NCBI GenBank assembly: GCA_934700635.1
Contig: CAKUXU010000040.1
Location: forward strand, 1 to 7,219
Length of the DNA: 7,219 nt
DNA from: an uncultured Eubacteriales bacterium
Lineage (GTDB): Bacteria > Bacillota > Clostridia > Oscillospirales > Acutalibacteraceae
Direction: 5' to 3'
This document shows, piece after piece, positions 1 to 6,243 of the stretch. The position numbers and the translations under genes were made by a program. Position 1 is the first letter of the stretch. Each line of letters starts with the position of its first letter. The notes under the pieces were generated by a model, which did not search any database, was not told where the DNA came from, and was given only the letters and a program-made list of their open reading frames with translations.

Positions 1-69
1 GTATATTATTTATATATGTATAAATCAATTCCGCTTTTTAAAGCTTCTTTTGATTGCATTTAAATGTTA
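1..69. other. AT-rich edge sequence downstream of mazG, no gene recognised
   Basis: It holds only a short GCTTTTTAAAGC palindrome (33-44) without a T run and a 17-codon leftward ORF (6-59) lacking a ribosome site. In related gene orders an HU or yabO/yabP-type gene may follow mazG, but none starts inside this window. No clear mazG terminator is visible. Confidence 0.5.
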
Positions 70-828
70 CTACACTTTATCTCTATTTTCAAGCGATAAT
101 TTGCATAAAAATTCATTTTTAAATCTTTCACATGAATTACATAAAGAACTTTCAGCATCAATATCCAATAATCTGGCTATTTCTGTCACAGAAAAGAGCA
201 AATTTCCTATTTCTCTTCCGTAATGTTCTTGTCTTCCTTCAAAAATTAAATTTTCTAAATAATGAAGTCTTTCAAAAGTTTCATTAAGAGCATCTTCAAC
301 TGAAAAAAGACCATAACCCAATCTAGCTGCACGACTTTGAACTTTAGAAGTTCTTACAAGAGCAGGTAGGGTTTTCGAAACGTTTTCAATTTCATTTACA
401 GGATTTTCGTTTAGATTTGTATCTTCTTCTATACTTCTAAATTTCTTTCCGTGATTTCGAATTCTGTAAACTCTACACTTTTCATCCGACAATTTTGATC
501 TTCCATAAGAAAAAACATGAGGATATTTTGATATAAGTTTTTTGCACGCAAGATCCACAACATCATTAAACGAAAAATTGTTTTCCTCTTCGATGCTACA
601 ATGATGAACTATCTGAAGAAGTAGATCTCCAAGTTTTTCTTCAAGTGCTCGGCTATCTTCCAAATCAATAGCTTCTAAAACGTCATAAGCGTTTTCTATT
701 AAATTGGTTTTCATATCCGCATGCTGCTTATTTCTTTTTCCCCAATGAAACATATCCGAGAATTTGAGCATCCCAATTAATTTTAAAAGATCCTGAATTG
801 TATATTTATGATCATGAAGTTTTTCCAT
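70..828 (-). CDS. MazG-like nucleotide pyrophosphohydrolase family protein, probably degenerate
   Basis: The 252-residue product has the two-domain layout of MazG proteins, all-alpha NTP pyrophosphohydrolases that hydrolyse nucleoside triphosphates to monophosphates. Domain 1 (about residues 14-109) shows LIENAYDVLEAID, KLGDLLLQIV and KYPHVF. Domain 2 (about 154-243) shows LPALVRTSKVQ, AARLGYG and EIGNLLFSV. The usual CPWD motif is only HWG (W29). The metal-binding pattern EExxE...ExxD reads E45-N46-x-x-D49 and K65-x-x-D68 in domain 1. In domain 2 it reads E186-R187-x-x-Y190 and E206-x-x-N209. Activity is therefore doubtful. Length fits a stand-alone MazG of about 260 residues; the N-terminal methylase domain of Bacillus YabN is absent. 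The ATG at 828 has a GGGTGGGTG ribosome site upstream. The gene lies 68 bp behind the SpoVB/YabM-like gene on the same strand, the yabM-yabN order of Bacillus, and is probably co-transcribed with it. The stop is TAG followed directly by TAA. Family assignment is firm; function is not. Confidence 0.85.
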   Translation of the reverse strand: MEKLHDHKYTIQDLLKLIGMLKFSDMFHWGKRNKQHADMKTNLIENAYDVLEAIDLEDSRALEEKLGDLLLQIVHHCSIEEENNFSFNDVVDLACKKLISKYPHVFSYGRSKLSDEKCRVYRIRNHGKKFRSIEEDTNLNENPVNEIENVSKTLPALVRTSKVQSRAARLGYGLFSVEDALNETFERLHYLENLIFEGRQEHYGREIGNLLFSVTEIARLLDIDAESSLCNSCERFKNEFLCKLSLENRDKV

Positions 829-856
829 TACTCAACACCCACCCTTCTTTGACATG

Positions 857-888
857 TATATGTAAATATTTTCAATTTTTTACATATA
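857..888. repeat. Perfect 10-bp inverted repeat between flippase and mazG genes
   Basis: The arms TATATGTAAA (857-866) and TTTACATATA (879-888) are perfect reverse complements around a 12-base loop. They fill most of the 68-bp gap between the SpoVB/YabM-like gene and mazG. No run of T follows on the leftward transcript, so it is not a standard terminator. It could be an mRNA hairpin that sets the relative amounts of the two cistrons. The composition is very AT-rich, so chance is possible. Confidence 0.5.
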
Positions 889-896
889 TTACCATA

Positions 897-2666
897 TTAA
901 CCTATTAATTTGTGTTTTTCAAGTATTTTTACAATTTTTTTGCACTTAGGTATTGAATTTAGTTCTTCATAGTTTATAGTTTTAGTCAAAAATAGCGATA
1001 GAACGTACACTAAAGCTGCTATTAGTATTGAAAAAATAGTTGCAATTTTGAAGGGAATAAAAATAGAAAGAAGTCCATGTGAAGAATAAGCAGCTACTCC
1101 ACAAAGTAATCCACAAAAAAGAGGTTTAAAAAATACAGATTTCCATTTTATAGGAGTTTTTATTTCTTTCCTTAAAGATATAAGCCCTACAACACAAACG
1201 AACAAATAGCACACTAATGTTCCTATTCCTGCTCCTTGAATGTTAATTTCAGGTATTCCAACCAAAACATAGTTAAGTATTACTTTCATGGTAACCCCGA
1301 TTGCAAGTACCTTGAGAGGTATATCAGCTCTTCCGACTGCTTGAAGCATACTACATACAGGAGTTCCTATTGCTACAAATATTACTCCTAAGGCGTATAT
1401 ACTCATTATTTGTGCGGAAATACAAACTTCGCCAATGCTTCGATTTTTACCTAGTGTATTGTATATTAAATCCATAATAGGAAAAGAGAGAACAGACATT
1501 CCTATACCTATAGGAAAAGATATAATAGTAGTAACTTTAAGAACAACTTCTACACTCTGTTCTATTTTTTCTTTTATTCCTTTAACCCACGCAGAAGTCA
1601 CATTAGGTAACGCACTTATAGCTAAACCTTGAGTAATCGTAGGCAAAAGCATAGTAACAGTATTCATATACCCAAAACATCCTGCGAGAAACACATGAGT
1701 TGTTCGAGATCTTACAGTTTCCAGTGGTATAAGTCCTTCATATGCTTTCAAAAGTATTCCCGGCGTGACTTTCATTACATCGCTTAATCTTCTTTGTACT
1801 AAAGTTGCATCTATAGCAGATGCTATATTCATTATTATTGCACCTAAAGCAACCGGAATTGATATACTAAGCAAAGCTTTTAGCATAGATTTTACACTAT
1901 GAGGTTTAGGAGATTGACTTAATTCTTCTTTAGTTATACCATCTCCGGAAATTTTATACTTAATATGCATATAAAGATATCCTGCAACCGAACCTAAAGT
2001 TATTCCGACAACTGCACTTGCAGAAACCCACGGGAGAAGAATATTTCCTGCTATTTCTTCATTTTCACACGGAATACCAAAAACAGTCCCAAAATTTTTA
2101 TACTCATTCATGCCGTATTTTGATGTAAATAAAGCCAAACTAACACCAAATACAACTTTTCCTATTGCTTCCACTATCTCTGAAACAGCAGTAGGAATCA
2201 TATTTCTAAGACCTTCATAATAACCTTTGTATATAGATATCATACAAGAAAAAAATATAGTTGGAGCAAGAGCTACAAGTGAAAGAAGTGATCCCGGACT
2301 GTTTGTAAATTTAACATATGGAAAAGAACCTAAAATCATAAGTCCGGAGCCAAGCAACCCTGTAAAAATAAAAAGAGGAATAGAAATTTTATGCATAAGT
2401 TTTACATCTTTATAGCGTTGTTGAGCCATATAACCCGAAACCATTCTTGAAATAGCTATTGGAAGACCTGCTGTTGCAAGAGCATGAATAGGACTGTACA
2501 TTGTGTATGCTGTACTAAAATAACCCATACCGACTCCTCCTAAAATATACGAAAGAGGAATTTTAAAAGCTGCTCCGGCAATTTTAACTATTAGCATACC
2601 AACTGCCATTATAACGGCTCCTGCAGCAAACGAGTGCTTCATTGTTTTGTTTCCAGATTTTTTCAT
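897..2666 (-). CDS. SpoVB/YabM-like polysaccharide (lipid-linked) flippase, MATE/MOP fold
   Basis: The 589-residue protein is strongly hydrophobic, with about 13-14 membrane segments by eye. It matches the SpoVB/YabM branch of the MOP (MATE/MurJ-like) flippase superfamily, which moves lipid-linked glycans or peptidoglycan precursors across the membrane. Family landmarks are the first segment (about 13-34), the IYKGYYEGLRNMIPTAVSEI region (about 145-164) in place of the family's QGxxQGxxxMxPTAxSQ, SALPNVTSAW (351-360) and LQAVGRADIPLK (441-452). It is longer than Bacillus SpoVB or YabM (a little over 500 residues), with extra length in loops near 181-210 and 291-325. SpoVB acts in spore cortex assembly, and the neighbouring sporulation genes agree with that. 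YabM-type or general cell-wall export is the alternative, so no symbol is given. An AAAGGA ribosome site lies 11 bases before the ATG at 2666. A second ATG at codon 9 is possible. Confidence 0.88.
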   Translation of the reverse strand: MKKSGNKTMKHSFAAGAVIMAVGMLIVKIAGAAFKIPLSYILGGVGMGYFSTAYTMYSPIHALATAGLPIAISRMVSGYMAQQRYKDVKLMHKISIPLFIFTGLLGSGLMILGSFPYVKFTNSPGSLLSLVALAPTIFFSCMISIYKGYYEGLRNMIPTAVSEIVEAIGKVVFGVSLALFTSKYGMNEYKNFGTVFGIPCENEEIAGNILLPWVSASAVVGITLGSVAGYLYMHIKYKISGDGITKEELSQSPKPHSVKSMLKALLSISIPVALGAIIMNIASAIDATLVQRRLSDVMKVTPGILLKAYEGLIPLETVRSRTTHVFLAGCFGYMNTVTMLLPTITQGLAISALPNVTSAWVKGIKEKIEQSVEVVLKVTTIISFPIGIGMSVLSFPIMDLIYNTLGKNRSIGEVCISAQIMSIYALGVIFVAIGTPVCSMLQAVGRADIPLKVLAIGVTMKVILNYVLVGIPEINIQGAGIGTLVCYLFVCVVGLISLRKEIKTPIKWKSVFFKPLFCGLLCGVAAYSSHGLLSIFIPFKIATIFSILIAALVYVLSLFLTKTINYEELNSIPKCKKIVKILEKHKLIG

Positions 2667-2716
2667 TTTTGCATTTATCCTTTACTTAAATATATATTCA
2701 AAATAATACCCTTAAA

Positions 2717-2745
2717 ACTATATCATATGCAGTAAAAAGTTTTAA
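2717..2745 (-). promoter_or_regulatory. Possible sigma-A-type promoter of the SpoVB/YabM-like gene
   Basis: On the minus strand, TTAAAA (2745-2740) and TATAGT (2722-2717) are 17 bases apart, and TG stands one base before the -10, giving an extended -10. The -35 matches the consensus at four of six positions and the -10 at five. It lies between the pgk terminator and the flippase start, where a new promoter would be needed. CATATGAT overlapping the spacer is also loosely like a sigma-E -10, so sporulation control cannot be excluded. Confidence 0.4.
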
Positions 2746-2755
2746 TAATACTTTT

Positions 2756-2791
2756 TGACAAAAACAAACCACCTAAATTTTCATTAGGTGG
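2756..2791 (-). terminator. Rho-independent terminator of pgk
   Basis: A perfect 8-bp stem CCACCTAA/TTAGGTGG (2769-2776 and 2784-2791) encloses a 7-base loop. In the leftward direction it is followed by TTTGTTTTTG. It starts 12 bases after the pgk stop codon, so pgk transcription should end here before the flippase gene. Confidence 0.85.
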
Positions 2792-2803
2792 AAAATTTGC
2801 AAT

Positions 2804-3997
2804 TTATTTATCTTCTATAGCTTCAAGAGCAGGTAGAGGTTTGCCTTCAAGAAGTGTCAAGGAAGCTCCTCCACCAGTTGAAATATGAGTCATTTTGTTT
2901 GCAAATCCTAATTTGTAAACAGCTGCTGCGGAATCTCCTCCTCCAATTATGGAAATGGCACCACTTTCAGCTATAGCTTTTGCAACCGAAAAAGTTCCAC
3001 TTGCAAAATTATCCCATTCAGAAACTCCCATAGGTCCGTTCCATACTACTGTTCCGGCACCAGAGATTGCTTCTGCAAATAATTTTGACGTCTTAGGACC
3101 AATGTCAAGACCCATCCAACCATCAGGAATCTTATCGAATGCAACCACTTTATACTCAGAATCAGGACTGTACTCTTTAGCAACTTTAACATCGATCGGT
3201 AAAAGAAGTTTTACTCCTTTTTCCTTTGCTTTTGCCATCATGTCTTTTGCAAGATCAAGCTTGTCGCTTTCGCAAAGAGAAGTACCAACAGAATATCCAA
3301 GAGCGTTTGCAAATGTATAAGACATTCCGCCGCCTATAATTAAAACATCAACTTTATCAAGTAAATTATTTATAACTCCAATTTTGTCGGATATTTTAGC
3401 ACCGCCAAGAATTGAAACAAATGGTCTCTTAGGATTATTTATAATTCTTGACATGGTTGATATTTCTTTTTCGATTAAAAATCCATAACCAGAAGGCAAA
3501 AGTCTTGAAACTCCTGCGGTAGAAGCATGTGATCTATGACATGCACCGAAAGCATCATTAATGCATACATCCGCTAAAGAAGCTAACTTCTGTGCAAATT
3601 CAGGACTATTTGTTCTTTCGCCATCTTCAAAACGTATATTTTCAAGCATACATATTTCGCCTGGTTTTAAGTTCTTAACTACGTTTTTAGTATCTTCCCC
3701 TGCAATATCTTTAGTAAGCTTAACTTCTCTGCCTAAAACTTCGGATAAATACTTTGCAACAGGTCTTAAAGACAATTTTTCTTCAAAGCCATTCTTAGGT
3801 CTTCCTAAATGAGAACAAAGTATTAATTTAGCGTTATTGTCAAGAAGATATTTTATGGTCTTAAGTGACTCATCGATACGTTTTGTATCCGTAATATTTC
3901 CTTGATCATCAAACGGAACATTAAAATCGCAACGTAGAAAAACCTTTTTGCATCTAACATCAATATCCCTTACGGTTCTTTTATTTAAGTAATCCAA
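2804..3997 (-). CDS. pgk: Phosphoglycerate kinase
   Basis: The protein transfers phosphate from 1,3-bisphosphoglycerate to ADP, the first ATP-forming step of lower glycolysis, in the cytoplasm. It is full length at 397 residues. The N-terminal domain has RCDFNVPF (D24, N26) and SHLGRPKNG for triose binding, MLENIRF, and INDAFGACHRSHAST. The C-terminal nucleotide domain has LGGAKISDKIGV, IIGGGM, VVWNGPMGV, GGGDSAAA (about 352-359) and STGGGASL (about 373-380). Start choice: an in-frame ATG at 4084 would add 29 unrelated residues and lies at the -35 of a consensus promoter, so it cannot be used from that transcript. The TTG at 3997 has GAGAGG ten bases upstream and gives the usual family length and N-terminus. 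It stands apart from gap, tpi, pgm and eno, which often flank pgk in Firmicutes. It has its own promoter and terminator. Confidence 0.97.
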   Translation of the reverse strand: MDYLNKRTVRDIDVRCKKVFLRCDFNVPFDDQGNITDTKRIDESLKTIKYLLDNNAKLILCSHLGRPKNGFEEKLSLRPVAKYLSEVLGREVKLTKDIAGEDTKNVVKNLKPGEICMLENIRFEDGERTNSPEFAQKLASLADVCINDAFGACHRSHASTAGVSRLLPSGYGFLIEKEISTMSRIINNPKRPFVSILGGAKISDKIGVINNLLDKVDVLIIGGGMSYTFANALGYSVGTSLCESDKLDLAKDMMAKAKEKGVKLLLPIDVKVAKEYSPDSEYKVVAFDKIPDGWMGLDIGPKTSKLFAEAISGAGTVVWNGPMGVSEWDNFASGTFSVAKAIAESGAISIIGGGDSAAAVYKLGFANKMTHISTGGGASLTLLEGKPLPALEAIEDK

Positions 3998-4007
3998 ATT
4001 AAAGCAT

Positions 4008-4013
4008 CCTCTC
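4008..4013 (-). promoter_or_regulatory. Ribosome binding site that fixes the pgk TTG start
   Basis: GAGAGG on the minus strand lies ten bases before TTG at 3997-3995. The nearer ATG, overlapping the end of this site, is followed two codons later by a stop (ATG CTT TAA) and is out of frame with pgk. TTG is therefore the best initiation codon. Confidence 0.65.
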
Positions 4014-4055
4014 TTAAAATAATTATAAAAAATAAAAATAGAACTATGTCGGGAT

Positions 4056-4084
4056 ATTATACATTGTTTCGAGAAAAAATTCAA
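4056..4084 (-). promoter_or_regulatory. Sigma-A-type promoter of pgk
   Basis: On the minus strand, TTGAAT (4084-4079) is followed after exactly 17 bases by a perfect TATAAT (4061-4056). Transcription would start near 4049, leaving a leader of about 50 bases before the TTG start. The site lies in the 93-bp gap after the abrB-type gene, with no terminator seen in between, so read-through from abrB may add to pgk expression. Confidence 0.8.
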
Positions 4085-4090
4085 GTCTTT

Positions 4091-4429
4091 TTACATTCTT
4101 TTTTCAAAATTCTGCTCAATAATACTTCCTCTCATGATATCTCTGCCAATATCATTTCTTTCCATAGGGCTTTCTTTAATACCGGAAATGCCCGCTACTG
4201 CACTGCGTAAACATTTTTCACAAATGTTTTTGCCTTTAAAAATACGAATGCCTTCAGAATCTGAACAAAAAATGCACTGCGGTTGATACTTTCTTAATAT
4301 GATGCCTTCTCCGTCTACAAAAATTTCTAAAGTATCTCTTGGATTAATATCAAGAGTTCTACGTAACTCACTAGGTAAAACTATTCTTCCAAGCTCGTCA
4401 ACTTTTCTTGTTATCCCAGTTGATTTCAT
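4091..4429 (-). CDS. AbrB-type transition-state regulator with C-terminal zinc-ribbon motif
   Basis: The 112-residue protein opens with the swapped-hairpin AbrB/MazE/SpoVT DNA-binding domain, MKSTGITRKVDELGRIVLP followed by SELRRTLDI (residues 1-28). It continues with DTLEIFVDGEGIILRKY and then CIFC (C52, C55) and ICEKC (C70, C73), a likely zinc ribbon. This arrangement is common in clostridial AbrB proteins of about 80-85 residues, which repress transition-phase and sporulation-related genes. The tail of about 30 charged residues after the second CxxC is longer than usual. It lacks the GAF-like domain of Bacillus SpoVT (about 178 residues), so I do not call it spoVT despite the SpoVT-like position upstream of a YabM-like gene. 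A GAGGTGGTGA ribosome site precedes the ATG. It is divergent from spmA and shares a repeat-rich regulatory region with it. Its targets cannot be read from the window; self-regulation is plausible. Confidence 0.9.
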   Translation of the reverse strand: MKSTGITRKVDELGRIVLPSELRRTLDINPRDTLEIFVDGEGIILRKYQPQCIFCSDSEGIRIFKGKNICEKCLRSAVAGISGIKESPMERNDIGRDIMRGSIIEQNFEKRM

Positions 4430-4497
4430 AAATATTCACCACCTCGTAAAATTAATTTAGGAACTGATACGTTACTGAGTCAGCATTCCTACTGTAC

Positions 4498-4526
4498 ATA
4501 TTACTATTTTTAAAGACTTTTGTCGA
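4498..4526 (-). promoter_or_regulatory. Possible promoter of the abrB-type gene
   Basis: On the minus strand, TCGACA (4526-4521, five of six matches to TTGACA) and TAATAT (4503-4498, four of six) are 17 bases apart. The start site would be near 4491, about 62 bases before the start codon. The spacer and -10 overlap the first TACTATTTTT repeat arm, as expected for an autoregulatory operator. Moderate support only. Confidence 0.4.
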
Positions 4527-4573
4527 TATATGTTTTCAACTATCCTGCCAAGATTTATTAGGCAAAAATAGTA
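4502..4573. repeat. Outer inverted repeat in the abrB/spmA intergenic region
   Basis: TACTATTTTT (4502-4511) and AAAAATAGTA (4564-4573) are perfect 10-bp reverse complements separated by 52 bases. The left arm overlaps the proposed abrB promoter. With the hairpin at 4609-4637 this gives four copies of a TACTAT core in 136 bases. A regulator-binding array is a reasonable inference; AT-rich chance is the alternative. Confidence 0.55.
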
Positions 4574-4608
4574 TAAATTTCATTATTGAAGGTAATATTT
4601 GGAATTAA

Positions 4609-4637
4609 AATTTACTATTTATGGAATATAGTAAATT
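4609..4637. promoter_or_regulatory. 10-bp palindrome just upstream of spmA, possible operator
   Basis: AATTTACTAT (4609-4618) and ATAGTAAATT (4628-4637) are perfect reverse complements with a 9-base spacer. The palindrome ends 10 bases before the spmA ribosome site. It could be a protein-binding site or an mRNA hairpin. TTTACTA (4611-4617) also sits 18 bases after TGAAGG (4587-4592), a loose match to forespore sigma-G-type elements (TGAATA/CATACTA), but I regard that promoter reading as weak. Confidence 0.5.
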
Positions 4638-4665
4638 AAAGCCAAAAAGGAGATAAAGATATCAA

Positions 4666-5250
4666 ATGATGAATTATATCTGGTCGGGGATTTTAATTAT
4701 CAGTGTTATATGCTCAATTCTTACAAATAAAATTCCTAATGTCTCAAATTCAGTTTTAAGTGGTGCTTCGGATGCAATTTCACTTGTTATTTCATTAACA
4801 GGAATGATGACTCTATGGACAGGAATCATGAAGGTAGCAGAATCCTCAGGAATTACTCATATATTATCAAAAATATTTTCTCCTATAATAAAGTTTTTAT
4901 TTCCTGACCTTCATGAAAATCGTAAAGCTTCCGATGCGGTATGCATGAATATAACTGCTAATCTTTTAGGCCTAGGAAACGCAGCTACTCCATTCGGAAT
5001 TAAAGCAATGAATGAAATGCAAAAATTAAACAAAAATAAACCAATTGCTACACGAAGCATGATAATGTTTGTAGTTATAAATACTGCTTCCTTACAACTC
5101 ATACCAACTTTGCTTTGCACTATTCGTCAAAAATACGGATCACAAAATCCAATGGATATTCTTCCTTGTTTATGGATTTCATCACTTATAGCACTCATTG
5201 CGGGCATTACAATTACTAAAATATTTGAAAAAACGGAGAAAAATAAATGA
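4666..5250 (+). CDS. spmA: Spore maturation protein A
   Basis: The 194-residue membrane protein matches SpmA in length (Bacillus subtilis SpmA is about 196 residues) and motifs. SpmA and SpmB are needed for normal dehydration of the spore core and hence for heat resistance; both carry the nucleoside-recognition (Gate) domain. Visible features are an N-terminal membrane segment (about 3-20), LVISLTGMMTLWTGIMKVAE (about 40-59), FSPIIKFLFP (71-80), the signature N95...GLGNAATPFGIKAM (102-115) and a C-terminal segment near 168-184. The start is the ATG at 4666, with another ATG directly after it. AGGAG at 4648-4652 is 13 bases upstream of the first and 16 of the second, somewhat far for either but closer to the first. 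The stop overlaps the spmB start (ATGA), so the two are translationally coupled. It supports a spore-forming host, although the pair also occurs in some non-sporulating bacteria. Confidence 0.95.
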   Translation: MMNYIWSGILIISVICSILTNKIPNVSNSVLSGASDAISLVISLTGMMTLWTGIMKVAESSGITHILSKIFSPIIKFLFPDLHENRKASDAVCMNITANLLGLGNAATPFGIKAMNEMQKLNKNKPIATRSMIMFVVINTASLQLIPTLLCTIRQKYGSQNPMDILPCLWISSLIALIAGITITKIFEKTEKNK

Positions 5251-5774
5251 ACAGTATTGGATTTTATGTAATACCTATAACAATATTGGCAATAATAACT
5301 GTTGGGATTTTAAAAAAAGTAAATGTTTTCGATGAGTTTCTTCAAGGAGCAGCTCAAGGATTAAATTCAACAGTATCTTTAATTCCTTCTCTTATAGGAC
5401 TTATTGTAGCGGTAAATATGCTCAAAAGTTCAGGTGCATTTGATATCTTCGCAACATTTTCTTCGCCGTTTTTAAAATTCTTAGGACTCCCCGCAGAAGT
5501 CGTTCCAATGGCCTTGCTAAGACCCATTTCCGGAAGCGGATCTATTGCAATCCTCGACAATATATTAAAAAATCACGGTCCTGACAGCTTTATAGGAAGA
5601 CTTGCTTCGATAATGTCAGGATCAACCGAAACAACATTTTACACTTTGACAGTTTATTTCGGAGCAGTAAAAATAAAAAACTCTAAATATGCTATACCAT
5701 GTGCAATCACAGCAGATATAGTGGCAATGATATCTTCTTTATTAACCTTACGTTATTTTATGTATAATTTATAG
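5247..5774 (+). CDS. spmB: Spore maturation protein B
   Basis: The 175-residue membrane protein is the partner of SpmA and belongs to the same Gate-domain family (Bacillus SpmB is about 178 residues). Motifs are FLQGAAQGLNS (31-41), MLKSSGAFD (58-66), SSPFLKFLGLP (72-82), LLRPISGSGS (90-99), GPDS (111-114) and MSGSTETTFYTLTVYFGAV (123-141), with hydrophobic segments near 6-22, 44-60 and 150-170. The start ATG overlaps the spmA stop as ATGA. A GGAG site inside the end of spmA (5235-5238) is eight bases upstream. The two proteins presumably act together in the developing spore, but the transported or sensed ligand is not known from sequence. A weak terminator follows the stop codon, so the operon appears to be just spmAB. 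Confidence 0.96.
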   Translation: MNSIGFYVIPITILAIITVGILKKVNVFDEFLQGAAQGLNSTVSLIPSLIGLIVAVNMLKSSGAFDIFATFSSPFLKFLGLPAEVVPMALLRPISGSGSIAILDNILKNHGPDSFIGRLASIMSGSTETTFYTLTVYFGAVKIKNSKYAIPCAITADIVAMISSLLTLRYFMYNL

Positions 5775-5787
5775 TGCTTAATTCACA

Positions 5788-5825
5788 CTATTTTAAGACT
5801 AATTAATTCAAAATAGGACTTTTTT
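5788..5825 (+). terminator. Probable terminator of spmAB
   Basis: CTATTTT (5788-5794) pairs with AAAATAG (5810-5816) around a 15-base loop that can pair further (TTAA/TTAA), and TTTTTT follows at 5820-5825. A competing 6-bp hairpin, ATAGTG/CACTAT (5771-5776 and 5786-5791), overlaps its left arm. The stem is AT-rich and weak, so some read-through into the peptide gene is possible. Confidence 0.5.
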
Positions 5826-5848
5826 ATACAAAATATTTTATATTTTTA

Positions 5849-5877
5849 TTGACAAATTACATCAATTATGATAACAT
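5849..5877 (+). promoter_or_regulatory. Sigma-A-type promoter of the double-glycine peptide gene
   Basis: A perfect TTGACA (5849-5854) is followed after 17 bases by TAACAT (5872-5877, four of six), with TG one base before the -10 (extended -10). The start would be near 5884, giving a leader of about 93 bases. A second possible promoter, TTGTAA (5888-5893) with a perfect TATAAT (5913-5918) at 19-base spacing, lies inside that leader. Either implies vegetative expression independent of spmAB. Confidence 0.75.
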
Positions 5878-5976
5878 ATCTAACATATTGTAAAGTATGC
5901 AAATTTTATAAGTATAATTTAATAATTTATTTAATTTGGTTTACTTTAAATAATATTGATTCACAGGAGGATTGAA

Positions 5977-6240
5977 ATGGTAGACAAAAAACAAAATTCA
6001 AGTGGATTTAATGAAAATGATTTAAATTTTATTACCGGTGGAGCTAAAGTAGATGAAAATATAGATAGAAAATATTTGGAAACTTTCAATACTCAAAGGT
6101 GCAACTGCAATTCTTTTGAGCCGATGTTCAGCAACTGCAGTATAGATATTTGTGATAACTGCAAATGGGCTCGAGCTACTAAGGAAAATGCAGTTCAAAC
6201 TTTTTGCACTAAACAATTACAAACAAAATCAAAATTCTAA
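5977..6240 (+). CDS. Double-glycine leader, cysteine-rich peptide (bacteriocin/RiPP-precursor-like)
   Basis: I do not recognise a named family for the whole peptide. The 87 residues divide into a polar N-terminal part ending FNENDLNFITGG (residues 11-22) and a 65-residue remainder. The first part resembles double-glycine leaders of the form L(x)nE/DL..I/VTGG, which C39-peptidase ABC transporters cleave after GG during export. The remainder holds six cysteines (42, 44, 54, 59, 62, 77; spacing CxC-x9-C-x4-C-xx-C-x14-C) and eight asparagines, with no clear membrane segment. The even number of cysteines allows three disulfides or thioethers in an exported product; Zn binding by CxC/CxxC is the alternative. 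The ATG start is set by AGGAGG (5965-5970) six bases upstream; an in-frame TTG at 5956 would place that site inside the gene. It is monocistronic, with its own promoter and terminator. No transporter, protease, immunity or modifying enzyme is in the window, so secretion and activity are inferred only. Confidence 0.8.
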   Translation: MVDKKQNSSGFNENDLNFITGGAKVDENIDRKYLETFNTQRCNCNSFEPMFSNCSIDICDNCKWARATKENAVQTFCTKQLQTKSKF

Positions 6241-6243
6241 AAC

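Noticed and set aside
6..59. 17-codon leftward ORF after mazG (MQSKEALKSGIDLYIYK)
   Set aside because: No ribosome site or promoter, and too short to assess; probably chance.
2949..3320. 123-codon rightward ORF opposite pgk, and similar rightward ORFs at 1435-1632, 2227-2415 and 3561-3812
   Set aside because: They lie wholly antisense to well-recognised genes, lack ribosome sites and show no family motifs; they are mirror frames of the real genes.
4091..4429. Calling the regulator SpoVT on gene order alone
   Set aside because: At 112 residues with a CxxC...CxxC tail it lacks the GAF-like domain of SpoVT; it matches clostridial AbrB better.
5891..5948. TAAAGTA/TACTTTA long-range pair in the peptide gene leader, considered as a riboswitch or attenuator
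   Set aside because: Only 7 bp across a 44-base AT-rich loop with no T run or known riboswitch core; no support for a structured regulatory RNA.
5956..5976. Upstream TTG start for the double-glycine peptide
   Set aside because: It would put the AGGAGG ribosome site inside the coding sequence; the ATG at 5977 has ideal spacing.
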